Source: an uncultured Clostridia bacterium (GTDB lineage Bacteria > Bacillota > Clostridia > Lachnospirales > Lachnospiraceae). Taken from it: a stretch of DNA of 64,000 bases. The position numbers and the translations under genes were made by a program. Location of the stretch: positions 124,001-188,000 of the forward strand of contig CAOKDX010000003.1 in NCBI GenBank assembly GCA_948467395.1, read 5' to 3'. How positions within the stretch are numbered: position 1 is the first letter of the stretch; each line of letters opens with the position of its first letter. The notes beneath the pieces were generated by a model that had not been told where the DNA came from, did not search any database, and saw only the letters and a list, made by a program, of their open reading frames with translations. This document shows positions 26,415 to 36,419 of the stretch, piece by piece.

Positions 26415-28268
26415 TCACCCGTTCTGGTAATACGACGCCTGGGCGTTCCACAATTCATAATATTTCCCGCCAGTGTCCTGCACCAGCTTCTCATGGGTGC
26501 CATACTGCACCAGCCTGCCTTCATGAAACACCGCGATCTTTTCACAGAACCGGCAGGAGGACAGCCGGTGGGAGATATAGATGGCCGTCTTCGTCCCAAC
26601 GATCTTATCAAAATTGGAATAGATCTCATATTCCGCCAGGGGATCCAGCGCCGCCGTTGGTTCGTCCAACAGAATAAAGGGGGCATCCTTATACACCGCC
26701 CGGGCTATGGCAATCTTCTGCCCCTCCCCGCCGGATACCTCTACACCGCTGTCATCAAATTCTTTGTTGAGATAAGTCTCCTCTCCCCGCTCCCACTCAT
26801 TCAGACGTTCTTCCAGTCCGGCGTCCCGCAGGCACTTTCTCACCAGCTCCCGGTCATACTCCACATCCACCGCCACATTCTGCGCCAGCATATAGGGAAA
26901 GAGAACAAAATCCTGAAACACCACCGAAAAGAGTCTGCTGTACTCATCCATTCGGAATTTGCGGATATCCACTCCATTCAGAAGGATCTCCCCCTCGTCC
27001 GGGTCATACAGCCGGCACAGCAGCTTGATCATGGTAGTCTTGCCGGAACCATTCATGCCGACGATGGCAAGTTTCTCCCCAATCCTAAGCTTTATGGAGA
27101 AATCCTTTAGGGCGTACTGCCCGCTGCCAGGATATCGAAAGGACACGTTCCGGAATTCAATCTGATATTCATTGTCACTCCGCTTCTCTACCGGAAGCTT
27201 CCCCTTATACATTTCATCAGGCAACTGAAGAAATTCCAGGGTGCTGATCTGTTTTCTCGCAGTCAGGGCAAATTCCGCCGTCTCCTGAATGAGATCACAG
27301 ACAGCGGAAAAAAGGTTTTTGAGACAGCCTGCCAGCCTTACTACATTACCCACGCTGACCGTCCCCGCCAGCGCTATCATGGCCACCATCAGATAGGCTC
27401 CGCCCTCCATGGCGCTGTGGACCATACTGGCTGCCGCACTGGAACCAGCCAGCCCCACAGCGCCGTCCTTCAGCCTCTTTCGGTATTTTTTATTGCGATA
27501 GACGTCCACAGACCACCGTTTCAGCAAATCATAGCTGTGATAGATCCGGACATCCTTGCCATTTTTATAATGATATCCCCTGCCGCTGGCAAATTCCCAG
27601 CTGAAATCGCTCATATCTTCCTTTTCGTCCTCTCCCGGCCAGGTGAACATATAAGAATGGTTCTTTTTCTGAAAATAAAGTCCGGCTTTCATGCCGATCA
27701 CGGTAAGGATAATAAGGAATATCAGCACAAGAAGCGGATCGTACCGTCCGGAATGCAGCAGGTATCCCACTACAGGGGCGCCTACCGCCAAAGCACCGAT
27801 AATATTAAAGCAGCCAAAGAGGATGGCGTTAAACTGCCAGAACAGCGAATTGATCCCCGCCCCCCAGTTATTGTCCCGCCACATCCTGTCCTGCAGTTCC
27901 TTTGCCTCCGGGCTGTCGATCCGGGAAAAATCCATGTCCAGCATCTTTGTCTGGGTAATGCAGGAATAGAGGGAATAGATCCTCTCCCGCCGTACCTCCA
28001 TCCGGTTCCAGATGGAACTGGCTGTGAAATTCAATATCAGGATGCCAGTCAGCACCGCTCCTGACATGGCAAATACCTGTCCGAATCCTCTCCCCGCCAC
28101 GATGGAGTCCAGAATATAAGCCGACAGCATAAGCTGAATATAGGGCACGATGACATTTATGATATGTACCAGGGAGGTAAAGAAAAAATACCCGCGGTCC
28201 ATATCTGTCACAACTCTCATAATCTTCCTCATATTTTTGATATGCTCCCTCAGAGGAAGCTTACTCAT
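26415..28268 (-). CDS. ABC exporter subunit, membrane domain fused to ATPase (second of pair)
   Basis: 617 residues from ATG 28268, overlapping the first subunit gene by 8 bp; longer starts (e.g. 28283) cannot be excluded. The N-terminal half has the transmembrane helices of a type IV exporter (about 25-330); the C-terminal ATPase shows GMNGSGKTTMIKLL (Walker A), VSGGEGQKIAIARA (signature), FILLDEPTAALDP (Walker B with catalytic Glu) and YISHRLSS (H-loop). With the upstream subunit it should form a heterodimer exporting a lipid, peptide or drug. Both sites look catalytically complete. Confidence 0.9.
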   Translation of the reverse strand: MSKLPLREHIKNMRKIMRVVTDMDRGYFFFTSLVHIINVIVPYIQLMLSAYILDSIVAGRGFGQVFAMSGAVLTGILILNFTASSIWNRMEVRRERIYSLYSCITQTKMLDMDFSRIDSPEAKELQDRMWRDNNWGAGINSLFWQFNAILFGCFNIIGALAVGAPVVGYLLHSGRYDPLLVLIFLIILTVIGMKAGLYFQKKNHSYMFTWPGEDEKEDMSDFSWEFASGRGYHYKNGKDVRIYHSYDLLKRWSVDVYRNKKYRKRLKDGAVGLAGSSAAASMVHSAMEGGAYLMVAMIALAGTVSVGNVVRLAGCLKNLFSAVCDLIQETAEFALTARKQISTLEFLQLPDEMYKGKLPVEKRSDNEYQIEFRNVSFRYPGSGQYALKDFSIKLRIGEKLAIVGMNGSGKTTMIKLLCRLYDPDEGEILLNGVDIRKFRMDEYSRLFSVVFQDFVLFPYMLAQNVAVDVEYDRELVRKCLRDAGLEERLNEWERGEETYLNKEFDDSGVEVSGGEGQKIAIARAVYKDAPFILLDEPTAALDPLAEYEIYSNFDKIVGTKTAIYISHRLSSCRFCEKIAVFHEGRLVQYGTHEKLVQDTGGKYYELWNAQASYYQNG

Positions 28269-30156
28269 CAAATCCGTTCCCATCTTCTGTCTCATCCCCT
28301 TTCTCATAATAGTTGCTCTGGATCCGGAACATTTCTGCATATTTCCCGTCCTGCCCCAGCAGTTCATCGTGTGTTCCCGTCTCAATGATCTTCCCGCCCT
28401 CCAGCATCACGATCCGGTCAGAAAATCTTGTACTGGCCAGCCTGTGGGAGATAAATACTGCCGTCTTCCCTCCGCTGTACCTGTTATAATTTTCATATAC
28501 CTCCCGCTCCGAAATGGGATCCAGCGCCGCCGTGGGCTCATCCAGAACTAATATCGGTGCGTCCTTATACAGGGCACGGGCAAGAAGTAAGCGCTGCTGC
28601 TGTCCTCCGGACAGCTCCACCCCGTCCTTTTTCAAGGTTTTCGTCATATAGGTCTTCAGTCCGATCTCTTTCCTCTCAAAAACCGACTTTAGTCCCGCCT
28701 TATCCAACGCCTCCCAGGCACGTTCCCCATCTACTCTGTCCGCCTTATCCATGGCGATATTTTCCCCCACAGTAAAGGGCAGTACGAGCGGCTCCTGAAA
28801 TACCACCGAAAACAACTGATAGAGCTCCTCCTTGGGAAATTCATTCCGGTCAATGCCGTTCAGGAGGATCCTTCCCTCATCGGGATCATACATGCCGCAG
28901 AGCAGCTTCACCAGCGTCGTTTTCCCGGCGCCGTTCACACCCACCAGGGCAATCCTCTCCCCGGCATGGATCGTCAGATTGAGATGTTGAAAGATCACCC
29001 TTCCTCCACTCCCTGTCTCCACTCCTTCCTCCTCCACATCTTCCACGGTGTCCGGGTAGGAAAAGCCCACATCCGCGAATTCAATTTCGAGCGGCAGGGA
29101 AAGTTCCCGGATATGCCGGTTCCCGGCGCAGACATTTTCCTCTGGCAGGTCCATATAGCTCCGCAGGTAATCGGCGGAATTGGCCGCCATCCGCAGCTCG
29201 GAGAGAGAGTTCATAATGCCCAGCACAAAACTGGAAAAACCAGTAATGGCGCCAAAATAGAAAATGAAACCGCTGGCCGACACATTTCCCGCCAGCGCCT
29301 GATGCAGCAGGTATCCGTAGGCCCCCAGATCCCTGCCAAAGGACAGAAGAAAACCAATTTTCTCATACACAGACCTTCTTCGGAAGAGCTTGCGGTTCAC
29401 CTCCATCTGCTCTCCGATCACCATATCCCGCAACTGGATCAGCCAGTGATTCATACCGAAGATACGGATATCCTTGGCTCCCTTAGCATGTCCCATGGAA
29501 TTTGAGACACAATAATAGCGCTTATTTGCCTGCGCCATCTCATCCCGAAGACTCTCCTCATACCGGATCTGCCCCATATTTACCAGATAATTCAGGAAGG
29601 CAAGTGCCGTCAGGCAGAGGAGCAGCCATCCGCTCAGTGTCCCGATCACTGTAGAATACAAGACAAAGCTCAGGATACTGACAGCAATCCCCACCGTTCC
29701 CGCAACCATCCGGGAGCTGGCCGACCAATCTCCCATAGCCAGAGAATTGTACGCCTTCCAGTACAGCCTCTTTGTCTCCCCGGATTCCGTGTAAGAATAC
29801 GGGATCCGGAGACTCTTGAGAAAGAGCATCCCGATCTGGTTGGCCCGCTGCATATTATACAGATGGTATTTTCCCCCTGTGGAAATGGTACTGGTTATGT
29901 TCACTGCCATCATCAGCAGGGTGAAGGATCCAAGTACTGCCGCCGCCCGGGGCACGGTTACTCCCTGCACCACCAGATCCAACGTGATCTTGGGCAGCCA
30001 GATTCCCAGCAGCGGAACCAGCGCCCCCAGTATGATCTCCATCCCGGAAAAAACCAGAATCATCGGCTCATGTTTTCTGAAAAGCCGGACAAAATACAGG
30101 ATGTCACTGAAAATGGAATAGTGTTTTTCTATCGTTTTCTGTTCTTCTTTCTGCAA
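28261..30156 (-). CDS. ABC exporter subunit, membrane domain fused to ATPase (first of pair)
   Basis: 631 residues. Six membrane helices within about 30-330, then an ATPase domain with GVNGAGKTTLVKLL, LSGGQQQRLLLARAL, ILVLDEPTAALDP and FISHRLAS. The start at ATG 30156 follows GGAGGAG. It ends 8 bp inside the next gene, so the two subunits are coupled. No adjacent substrate gene or dedicated regulator is visible; the downstream and upstream genes have their own signals. Confidence 0.9.
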   Translation of the reverse strand: MQKEEQKTIEKHYSIFSDILYFVRLFRKHEPMILVFSGMEIILGALVPLLGIWLPKITLDLVVQGVTVPRAAAVLGSFTLLMMAVNITSTISTGGKYHLYNMQRANQIGMLFLKSLRIPYSYTESGETKRLYWKAYNSLAMGDWSASSRMVAGTVGIAVSILSFVLYSTVIGTLSGWLLLCLTALAFLNYLVNMGQIRYEESLRDEMAQANKRYYCVSNSMGHAKGAKDIRIFGMNHWLIQLRDMVIGEQMEVNRKLFRRRSVYEKIGFLLSFGRDLGAYGYLLHQALAGNVSASGFIFYFGAITGFSSFVLGIMNSLSELRMAANSADYLRSYMDLPEENVCAGNRHIRELSLPLEIEFADVGFSYPDTVEDVEEEGVETGSGGRVIFQHLNLTIHAGERIALVGVNGAGKTTLVKLLCGMYDPDEGRILLNGIDRNEFPKEELYQLFSVVFQEPLVLPFTVGENIAMDKADRVDGERAWEALDKAGLKSVFERKEIGLKTYMTKTLKKDGVELSGGQQQRLLLARALYKDAPILVLDEPTAALDPISEREVYENYNRYSGGKTAVFISHRLASTRFSDRIVMLEGGKIIETGTHDELLGQDGKYAEMFRIQSNYYEKGDETEDGNGFDE

Positions 30157-30232
30157 ATGATCTCCTCCTTATCCTTATGCAAACCGGTCTGTTACATAAA
30201 ATATACCACATTTCGGCAGAAAAAAGAAAAAA

Positions 30233-30260
30233 CGTGCACGAACGGTTCGTTACGTGCACG
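30233..30260 (-). terminator. Strong terminator after the GH2 gene
   Basis: The arms CGTGCACG-AACG and CGTT-A-CGTGCACG make a 12-bp stem with one bulged base around GTT; on the minus strand it is followed by TTTTTTCTTTTTT. The stem starts 12 nt past the stop codon. The CGTGCACG sequence is itself a palindrome and occurs twice. Confidence 0.85.
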
Positions 30261-30272
30261 AATGGCAATTTA

Positions 30273-32069
30273 TTATTCCACCACAGAAACATGATACCTG
30301 TTATTGATCTCCCGGATGACAGCCAGATCACATTTTGGTTTCCGGTCATAGGTCAGCAGTCCGTTGATCTCCTGTTCCACGTCGGTAAGCTGGGTATAGC
30401 AGTAACCCCACAGCGCTTTCGACCGGCAGACAGCTTCCATGATCCGCCGGTACTCCTGCAGAAAAACCTGTTCTGTCTCCGCCGAGGTATACCCCCAGCC
30501 GCGCTCCCCGGACACATCGTAGGCGATCCCACCGAATTCTGTCAGAACAATGGGCTCCCCGCCATAGGAGAAGCCCTCGGCAAATACGGGCCAGGGGCTG
30601 GAGTTCCTGTGAATCAGGTTCTCCCGGCAGGACAATGTTTCTTCAAAATACTGCTGTCTCTCCCTTTCCCCCTCCTGCCCATGGGCATAATTGTGGATCC
30701 CCACAATATCTGTCTCCGTTACCGCCCAGCCGTCATTGGAAATAACAGGGCGGGACGGATCGAGCGTATGCAGATAGTGATACAGCGCCTGCGAGAAATG
30801 CTGCTGCCTCCGGTCAAAGGAAATGTCCGGTACTCCCCAGCTCTCATTGACCGGCACCCAGGTCACGATACAGGGATGATTGTAGTCCCGCCGGATGATA
30901 TCCTTCCATTCTGACATAAGCCGCTCCACAGAATTTCGGTTAAATACTGCCGGCGCCGCGCATTCCCCCCAGACAAGATAACCCAGCATATCCGCCCAGT
31001 ACAAAAAACGCGGATCCTCAGTTTTCTGGTGTTTGCGGCATCCGTTAAATCCCATCTCCTTCGCCAGCCGGATATCCTTCTCATAATCCCGGTCGGAAGG
31101 AGCTGTCAGAAGGCCTTCTTTCCAATAGCCCTGATCCAGAACCAGCTTCTGATAATAGGGCATATGGTTGAGATAGATCATTCCATTTTTCGTCTCGATC
31201 TTCCGCATCCCAAAATAGGACGAAACCTCGTCAAGAATCTCATTGCGGTCCCGCAGTATCAGTCTCAGATCAAAAAGATTCGGCGTCTCCGGCGTCCATG
31301 CCCAGCTCTCGCCGTGATAATTCATACGAAATATATGCTCCTGAAAAAGATCTGCCACAAAAGATACCTTGGCAGAAAGGACTTCTATCCTTCCCGCGGC
31401 GACCTTCTCTTTGCGGAACGAAATCTCATAATCCAGAGACAGGGCCCCACTCAGGGCTGCCACTTCCAATTCCGCCTTGATCTTCCCCTCGTCATACAAG
31501 GGGGTGAGATACAGTTCCCGGATGTGCCGGCTCTCCACCACCTCCAGCCAGACCGTCTGCCAGATTCCTGTGGAACTGGTATACCAGATCCCCCGGGATT
31601 TCTCCTCCCAAAACTGTTTTCCCCTTGGAATGCTCTCGTCCCTTCCGGAATCCCATACCCGGACACTGACCGTCTGCCTTCCTCCCGGCAGTAGATAATC
31701 CGTTATATCAGCCTCAAAGGAGGTATGTCCACCGGTGTGATGACATACATGCCCCTCATTGACATAAACGTCTGCCTCATAATCCACTGCGCCAAAATGT
31801 ATGATCACCCGCTGGTTTTGATTCCTCTCCACCTCAAAGTCCCGCTGATACCAGACAATATCATGAAACTCCCTCTCTCCGATGCCGCTCAGGTCGGACT
31901 GGAATACAAAGGGAACCTCGATCGTCCGGTTATACCTTGTCTTATCCCTGTACCACCTCTCCCGCCTTCCCCTGTCCTCATCGTCAAAGGCGAAACGCCA
32001 TGTCCCGTTCAGGTTGATCCAGTTCCTGCGGACAAACTGCGGTCTCGGATATTCTGTCCGTCTGATCAT
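30273..32069 (-). CDS. Glycoside hydrolase family 2 enzyme (beta-galactosidase/glucuronidase type)
   Basis: 598 residues from ATG 32069, preceded by AGGGGG at 8 nt (a GTG at 32078 overlaps that site). It opens with PRPQFVRRNWINLNGTWRF, typical of the GH2 sugar-binding jelly roll (about 1-175), then an Ig-like domain and a TIM barrel from about 275. Acid/base Glu409 lies in PVNESWG and nucleophile Glu511 in LTEFGG. No signal peptide, so it acts on imported glycosides; exact sugar not decidable. Divergent from a MocR-type regulator. Confidence 0.9.
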   Translation of the reverse strand: MIRRTEYPRPQFVRRNWINLNGTWRFAFDDEDRGRRERWYRDKTRYNRTIEVPFVFQSDLSGIGEREFHDIVWYQRDFEVERNQNQRVIIHFGAVDYEADVYVNEGHVCHHTGGHTSFEADITDYLLPGGRQTVSVRVWDSGRDESIPRGKQFWEEKSRGIWYTSSTGIWQTVWLEVVESRHIRELYLTPLYDEGKIKAELEVAALSGALSLDYEISFRKEKVAAGRIEVLSAKVSFVADLFQEHIFRMNYHGESWAWTPETPNLFDLRLILRDRNEILDEVSSYFGMRKIETKNGMIYLNHMPYYQKLVLDQGYWKEGLLTAPSDRDYEKDIRLAKEMGFNGCRKHQKTEDPRFLYWADMLGYLVWGECAAPAVFNRNSVERLMSEWKDIIRRDYNHPCIVTWVPVNESWGVPDISFDRRQQHFSQALYHYLHTLDPSRPVISNDGWAVTETDIVGIHNYAHGQEGERERQQYFEETLSCRENLIHRNSSPWPVFAEGFSYGGEPIVLTEFGGIAYDVSGERGWGYTSAETEQVFLQEYRRIMEAVCRSKALWGYCYTQLTDVEQEINGLLTYDRKPKCDLAVIREINNRYHVSVVE

Positions 32070-32096
32070 GCTTGACACCCCCTGCTTTTTTCCTTT

Positions 32097-32125
32097 ATAA
32101 TAGCGTAATCAGAAGGTCTTTTCAA
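32097..32125 (-). promoter_or_regulatory. Promoter of the GH2 gene
   Basis: Minus-strand TTGAAA (32125-32120), 17-nt spacer, TATTAT (32102-32097), 28 nt before the start. Confidence 0.65.
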
Positions 32126-32150
32126 GTAAAATACACGAGGGTACGCCAAT

Positions 32151-33557
32151 ATGATCACAATTCCACTCCGGTCAGATACCGGGCATCCCCTGTATCTGCA
32201 AATCTATGAGTATATAAAAAAAGAGATACTGGCTGGAAATCTTTCCCATCCCGGCCGGCTTCCGTCTGCCCGTTCCCTGGCTGCCAATCTCCAGGTCAGC
32301 CGCAGCACGGTAGACAATGCCTATGAACAGCTTGTGGCAGAAGGCTATGTGGAGGCAGAGGAAAAACGCGGATACTTTATCAATCCCATTACCCATGCCC
32401 ACCGTTTTGAAATATCGGGAAAGCCTTTGCCAAAAGCCGGGCCGGCGTCACAGGATCCATGCCGGATCCGGTATGATTTTGACCCGGATGCTGTGGACAC
32501 CGTCCATTTTCCCTATTCCGTATGGAAATCCATCGGCAGAAATCATCTGGATGATCCCGAAATCTTCACATCTGGCAGCCATTTCGGAGATTACGGGCTG
32601 CGTCAGGCTGTCTCGGAATATCTGCACGGATCCCGCGGCGTGAACTGCACTCCTGACAATATCGTTGTGGGAGCCGGTCTGGATCATCTCCTTCAGATGC
32701 TGTGCGTCCTCTTCCAGAGGAAAGCAGTGATCGCCATGGAAGATCCGGGGTATCTCAGCGCCCGCCAGGTGCTGGTTTCCAGCGGCTGTACGGTGCTCAA
32801 TATCCCCCTGTCCCAGGGCGCCTTCGATGTGGGGGCACTGAAACACTGTCCGGCAGATATCTGCTATGTCACACCCAGCCATCAGTTTCCCATGGGTAGT
32901 ATTCTGACAATCTCCCGCCGCCAGGCACTCCTTGACTGGGCGGTGGAAAAACCGGGCCGCTATATTATCGAGGACGACCATGACAGCGAATTCCGATACA
33001 AGGGAAAACCCATCCCCGCTCTCCAGAGCCTGGATCACGGACAGCGCGTCATCTATATCGGTACGTTCTCCAAAGCCATTTCCCCCTCCATCCGGACCGG
33101 CTACATGGTCCTGCCGGATCCCCTGATGACCCTCTACCGAAAACGCTGCGGCGGGTATGCCTGTCCGGTCTCCCGCTTCGGCCAGGCAGTCCTCACCGAT
33201 TTTATACGGGGCGGGTACTTTGAAAAGCATCTGAACCGGATGCGCAAGATCTACAAGGGCCGGCATGACTATATGCTGGAGCAGCTCAGCTCGGTTTTTC
33301 CTGACACTCTGCTGGACATCTCTGCCGACAATGCCGGTCTGTACATGATCCTTCACTATCACGGTCCCCTCACAGACTGCGAGATTCAGAAACGTGCTGC
33401 TGAAAACCGCATCCGAATCCGCTCACTGAAGGGCTATTACGCCGCCCTTCCCGCCGACTACCGGCCCGCCTTTCTTCTCGGGTTCGCCAATCCGGATACC
33501 CATCAGATCCGGGATGGTGTGGCCCTGCTGGCAGAAAAGGTCCTGCTCCGTGAATGA
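32151..33557 (+). CDS. MocR/PdxR-type regulator: GntR winged helix plus aminotransferase-like domain
   Basis: 468 residues. Residues 1-75 are a GntR winged helix (LPSARSLAANLQVSRSTVDN, recognition helix), then a fold-type I aminotransferase domain to the end with EDDHDSEFRYKG and the PLP-binding lysine in YIGTFSKAISPSIR. Members sense PLP or amino-sugar/amino-acid adducts; PdxR controls vitamin B6 genes, but no pdx gene lies here. The neighbour on the other side is a divergent GH2 gene, so regulatory linkage is possible but unproven. Confidence 0.9.
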   Translation: MITIPLRSDTGHPLYLQIYEYIKKEILAGNLSHPGRLPSARSLAANLQVSRSTVDNAYEQLVAEGYVEAEEKRGYFINPITHAHRFEISGKPLPKAGPASQDPCRIRYDFDPDAVDTVHFPYSVWKSIGRNHLDDPEIFTSGSHFGDYGLRQAVSEYLHGSRGVNCTPDNIVVGAGLDHLLQMLCVLFQRKAVIAMEDPGYLSARQVLVSSGCTVLNIPLSQGAFDVGALKHCPADICYVTPSHQFPMGSILTISRRQALLDWAVEKPGRYIIEDDHDSEFRYKGKPIPALQSLDHGQRVIYIGTFSKAISPSIRTGYMVLPDPLMTLYRKRCGGYACPVSRFGQAVLTDFIRGGYFEKHLNRMRKIYKGRHDYMLEQLSSVFPDTLLDISADNAGLYMILHYHGPLTDCEIQKRAAENRIRIRSLKGYYAALPADYRPAFLLGFANPDTHQIRDGVALLAEKVLLRE

Positions 33558-33577
33558 CTGCCCGGCCTCAGACCGAT

Positions 33578-34474
33578 TCAGCGAGGCCGCCCCATCCCGG
33601 CAAGAAACCGCTTTGCCTCATCCGTATCCAGCCGGATCTGTTCCCGCAGCTCATCCACCGATGAAAACTTCCTCTCCGGACGCTGAAAGTTCATAAGGGA
33701 GACCGTCAGCGTCTGCCCGTAGAGATCCCCCTCATAATCAAAAAGCCAGACCTCGATGCCCACCGGATTCTCCCCCGGTATCGTAGGCTTCACACCGAGA
33801 TTTCCCACGCCGTCATACTGCCTGCCTCCCGCCAGAACGCGGACAGAATAGACCCCGTGGGGCGGCAGTACCTTCCCCTCGGCAGGACGTATATTCGCCG
33901 TCGGCACCATCATCCTCCTGCCGATCCGGTTTCCCGGCTCCACTACGCCCCGGATGAAATAGGGGGTCTGCAGCAGGTCATTTGCCTCCGGCAGCCTGCC
34001 CTCAGCGAGAAGCCGGCGGATCCGGGTGCTGCTGATGATCTCACCGCCCTCCATCAGCTTGTCACAGATCGTTGTCGAAAAGTGATACCGCCCGCCGGCT
34101 TCCCGGAGATAGTCCGCTGTACCGGATCGTCTGTATCCAAAACAGAAGTCTGCGCCCACCACCACCTCTTCGGCGCCGCAGCGCTCCACGAGAATTTCCC
34201 TCACAAATCCCTCCGGACTCATATGCATAAACTCCTCTGTGACAGGGATGATCACCATGGTATCGATCCCGAGCCCGCCGGCAAGGGATATTTTTTCCTC
34301 CAGCGTATAGATGCCGCCGCTGTCCGGAAAAAGAAATGTAATCATCACTACCGAAAGGCCGGAGCGGCCCGCCTCAGAAAATAGCAGGCGGTGTCCCCTG
34401 TGCAGACCGTCAAATTTGCCGATACAGACCGCCGTATTATTCAGTTTAAAATCCAAATCCGTTATTATCTTCAT
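33578..34474 (-). CDS. ribF: Bifunctional riboflavin kinase/FAD synthetase
   Basis: 298 residues. The N-terminal FMN adenylyltransferase domain has CIGKFDGLHRGHRLL (HxGH nucleotidyltransferase motif) and GYRRSGTADYLRE; the C-terminal riboflavin kinase domain has VPTANIRPAEGKVLPPHGVY. It makes FMN and then FAD from riboflavin. It is the last gene of the rimP-nusA-infB operon, 12 nt after truB, and its end faces the convergent MocR gene 20 nt away; GGCCTC...GAGGCC across the gap could act as a weak terminator. Confidence 0.96.
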   Translation of the reverse strand: MKIITDLDFKLNNTAVCIGKFDGLHRGHRLLFSEAGRSGLSVVMITFLFPDSGGIYTLEEKISLAGGLGIDTMVIIPVTEEFMHMSPEGFVREILVERCGAEEVVVGADFCFGYRRSGTADYLREAGGRYHFSTTICDKLMEGGEIISSTRIRRLLAEGRLPEANDLLQTPYFIRGVVEPGNRIGRRMMVPTANIRPAEGKVLPPHGVYSVRVLAGGRQYDGVGNLGVKPTIPGENPVGIEVWLFDYEGDLYGQTLTVSLMNFQRPERKFSSVDELREQIRLDTDEAKRFLAGMGRPR

Positions 34475-34486
34475 ATGATCTTATCC

Positions 34487-35392
34487 TCAATGAAACATTT
34501 TTACCGCCTGATACATGCCGGTGTCTTTCCGATACCGGTATAGCGCGTAAAAGCTGCCGTCCATGTCATACATCCTCACCAGTTCGCCGTCTGCGGCGGG
34601 GGAGTCATACTGACAGAGCCGCGCTGATACCATATTCCCATTCCTCAGATATTTCAATCCCTGTGCCGACACATAGCAGGCTCCGTATTCCTGAAAGACG
34701 GAATCCACCGGCAGGAGCAGCTCCTCACCTCCCGCCGGGGAAGCCGCCGCCCTCTGCTCAATCTCCGCCAGAGTAAGGGCATCCTTGAGTTCAAATCCCC
34801 CTACCCCTGTCCGCACCAGGCTTTTCATCGCTGCACCGCAGCCAAGCCGTTTTCCAATATCGTCGCAGAGGGAGCGGATATAGGTTCCCTTGGAGCAGGT
34901 GGCCTCAATGGTAAATTCCCCTCTCTCCAGAGCCGTTTCCCTGAGATCCAGCCGATGGATCACTACCTTTCTTGCCTTGCGCTCCACCTCTCTGCCCTGT
35001 CGGGCCAGCTCATACAATCTCTTTCCATTTACCTTAACGGCAGAATACATCGGAGGAATCTGTTGGATCACACCTGTAAATTCTCCCAGTACCTCTCTTA
35101 ACTGCCCCTCCGAAACGCTTACCGGCGCAGTGGAGAGGATCTCCCCCGTTAAATCCAGCGTATCCGTCGTCACACCCAGCCTGACCTCCGCCACATAGGT
35201 CTTGTCCCTGTCCGTCAGCAGATCACACACCTTCGTGGCCTTTCCGACACATACCGGCAGGACTCCCGTGGCGTCCGGATCCAGCGTTCCTGTGTGTCCG
35301 ATCTTCTTAAAATGCAGGATACCTCTCAACTTCGCTACTACGTCGTGAGAGGTAAATCCCTGTTCCTTATTAACAATAATGATCCCGTTCAT
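34487..35392 (-). CDS. truB: tRNA pseudouridine(55) synthase
   Basis: 301 residues, starting MNGIIIVNKEQGFTSHDVV. The catalytic Asp lies in GHTGTLDPDATGVLPV near residue 40, and SAVKVNGKRLYELARQG and CSKGTYIRSL are further family marks; a PUA-like tail closes the protein. It converts U55 of tRNA to pseudouridine. Operon member between nrnA and ribF. Confidence 0.96.
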   Translation of the reverse strand: MNGIIIVNKEQGFTSHDVVAKLRGILHFKKIGHTGTLDPDATGVLPVCVGKATKVCDLLTDRDKTYVAEVRLGVTTDTLDLTGEILSTAPVSVSEGQLREVLGEFTGVIQQIPPMYSAVKVNGKRLYELARQGREVERKARKVVIHRLDLRETALERGEFTIEATCSKGTYIRSLCDDIGKRLGCGAAMKSLVRTGVGGFELKDALTLAEIEQRAAASPAGGEELLLPVDSVFQEYGACYVSAQGLKYLRNGNMVSARLCQYDSPAADGELVRMYDMDGSFYALYRYRKDTGMYQAVKMFH

Positions 35393-35410
35393 ACTGCCAC
35401 CGTCAGCCCC

Positions 35411-36385
35411 TTAAGCAGATTGTTCCATATCAAGAAACTGTTTCTCAATATGCTTTGTCAGATTATTTACAACATCAAAGGCGTCCCCCTTAATGGTACA
35501 GCCGGAGGCGTGCACATGTCCGCCGCCGCCGAAATAACAGGCGATCACACTGACATCAATGATCTCATTGGATCTCATGCTCACCTTATATTCCTGCGGC
35601 CCCCGCTCAGAAAGCAGAATTGCCACCTCAATCCCCTCCGTGGTCCGCATCTCGTCAATAATACCATCCAGATCTGCGGACTGGGCATTATAGAGATCAA
35701 ATATATTTTTCCGGACGATAGAGAATATACAGCGCCCGTCCATGATCCGGACGCTCTCCATCAGACAGCGCCCCATGATCTGCAGCTGCTTGTAGGTCTT
35801 CATATAAAAGCTGCCGTCAATAATCTTTCCAAAGGGAACCCCTTTGTCCATAAGCCGGCCGGCAATGCGCATAGTCTCGCTGCTTGTATTGGAATGCTTG
35901 AACACGCCGGTATCGTGTACAATCCCGGTATAGAGGGCACACGCCGTAACATAGCCGATCTTATCCTCCTCCATCAGGGTAAAAAGAATCTGGGAAGTAG
36001 AACTGGCATCTGTCACCACATAATTCTCATCCCCGAATTTTGTGTTTGTTATATGATGGTCAATATTGACCACATGCCCCGCCTGCTTCCTTATTTCCGT
36101 CACTTCCTCCAGCCGGTCCGCATCGCCGCAGTCCAGGGATACAAAGAGATCGTACCGCTCTCCCCTGGTGGAAGAACAGCATTCTTCAAAAGCTTCTTCA
36201 CATCGGAGATACAGAAAGTTTTCCGGAAAATCGGAAAGATACACGCAGGCTCTCTTCTCCGGGTAATTATCTTTTATGTAACTGTACAGTCCCATACAGG
36301 ATCCGATACAGTCGCCGTCCGGACGCAGATGTCCGGCAATGGCGATCGTATCCGCTTTTTCAATTGAATTCAATAAAATGTTCAT
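35411..36385 (-). CDS. nrnA: Bifunctional oligoribonuclease/PAP phosphatase (DHH family)
   Basis: 324 residues from ATG 36385 (AGGAGAAG upstream). DHH-domain motifs: GHLRPDGDCIGS, SLDCGDADR, NIDHHITN and TGIVHDTGVF; the DHHA1 domain ends in YFGGGGHVHASGC. NrnA removes 2-5-nt RNAs and dephosphorylates pAp. Its place after rbfA and before truB is the usual Firmicutes order. Confidence 0.95.
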   Translation of the reverse strand: MNILLNSIEKADTIAIAGHLRPDGDCIGSCMGLYSYIKDNYPEKRACVYLSDFPENFLYLRCEEAFEECCSSTRGERYDLFVSLDCGDADRLEEVTEIRKQAGHVVNIDHHITNTKFGDENYVVTDASSTSQILFTLMEEDKIGYVTACALYTGIVHDTGVFKHSNTSSETMRIAGRLMDKGVPFGKIIDGSFYMKTYKQLQIMGRCLMESVRIMDGRCIFSIVRKNIFDLYNAQSADLDGIIDEMRTTEGIEVAILLSERGPQEYKVSMRSNEIIDVSVIACYFGGGGHVHASGCTIKGDAFDVVNNLTKHIEKQFLDMEQSA

Positions 36386-36419
36386 AACTCTTTCTTCTCC
36401 TGACAAATAATTAGTTCCG

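Noticed and set aside
34475-34486. FMN riboswitch for ribF
   Set aside because: ribF starts 12 nt after truB inside an operon; no leader exists.
35294-36367. Plus-strand open frame opposite nrnA (357 codons)
   Set aside because: Antisense shadow; His/Leu/Ile-rich, no start signal.
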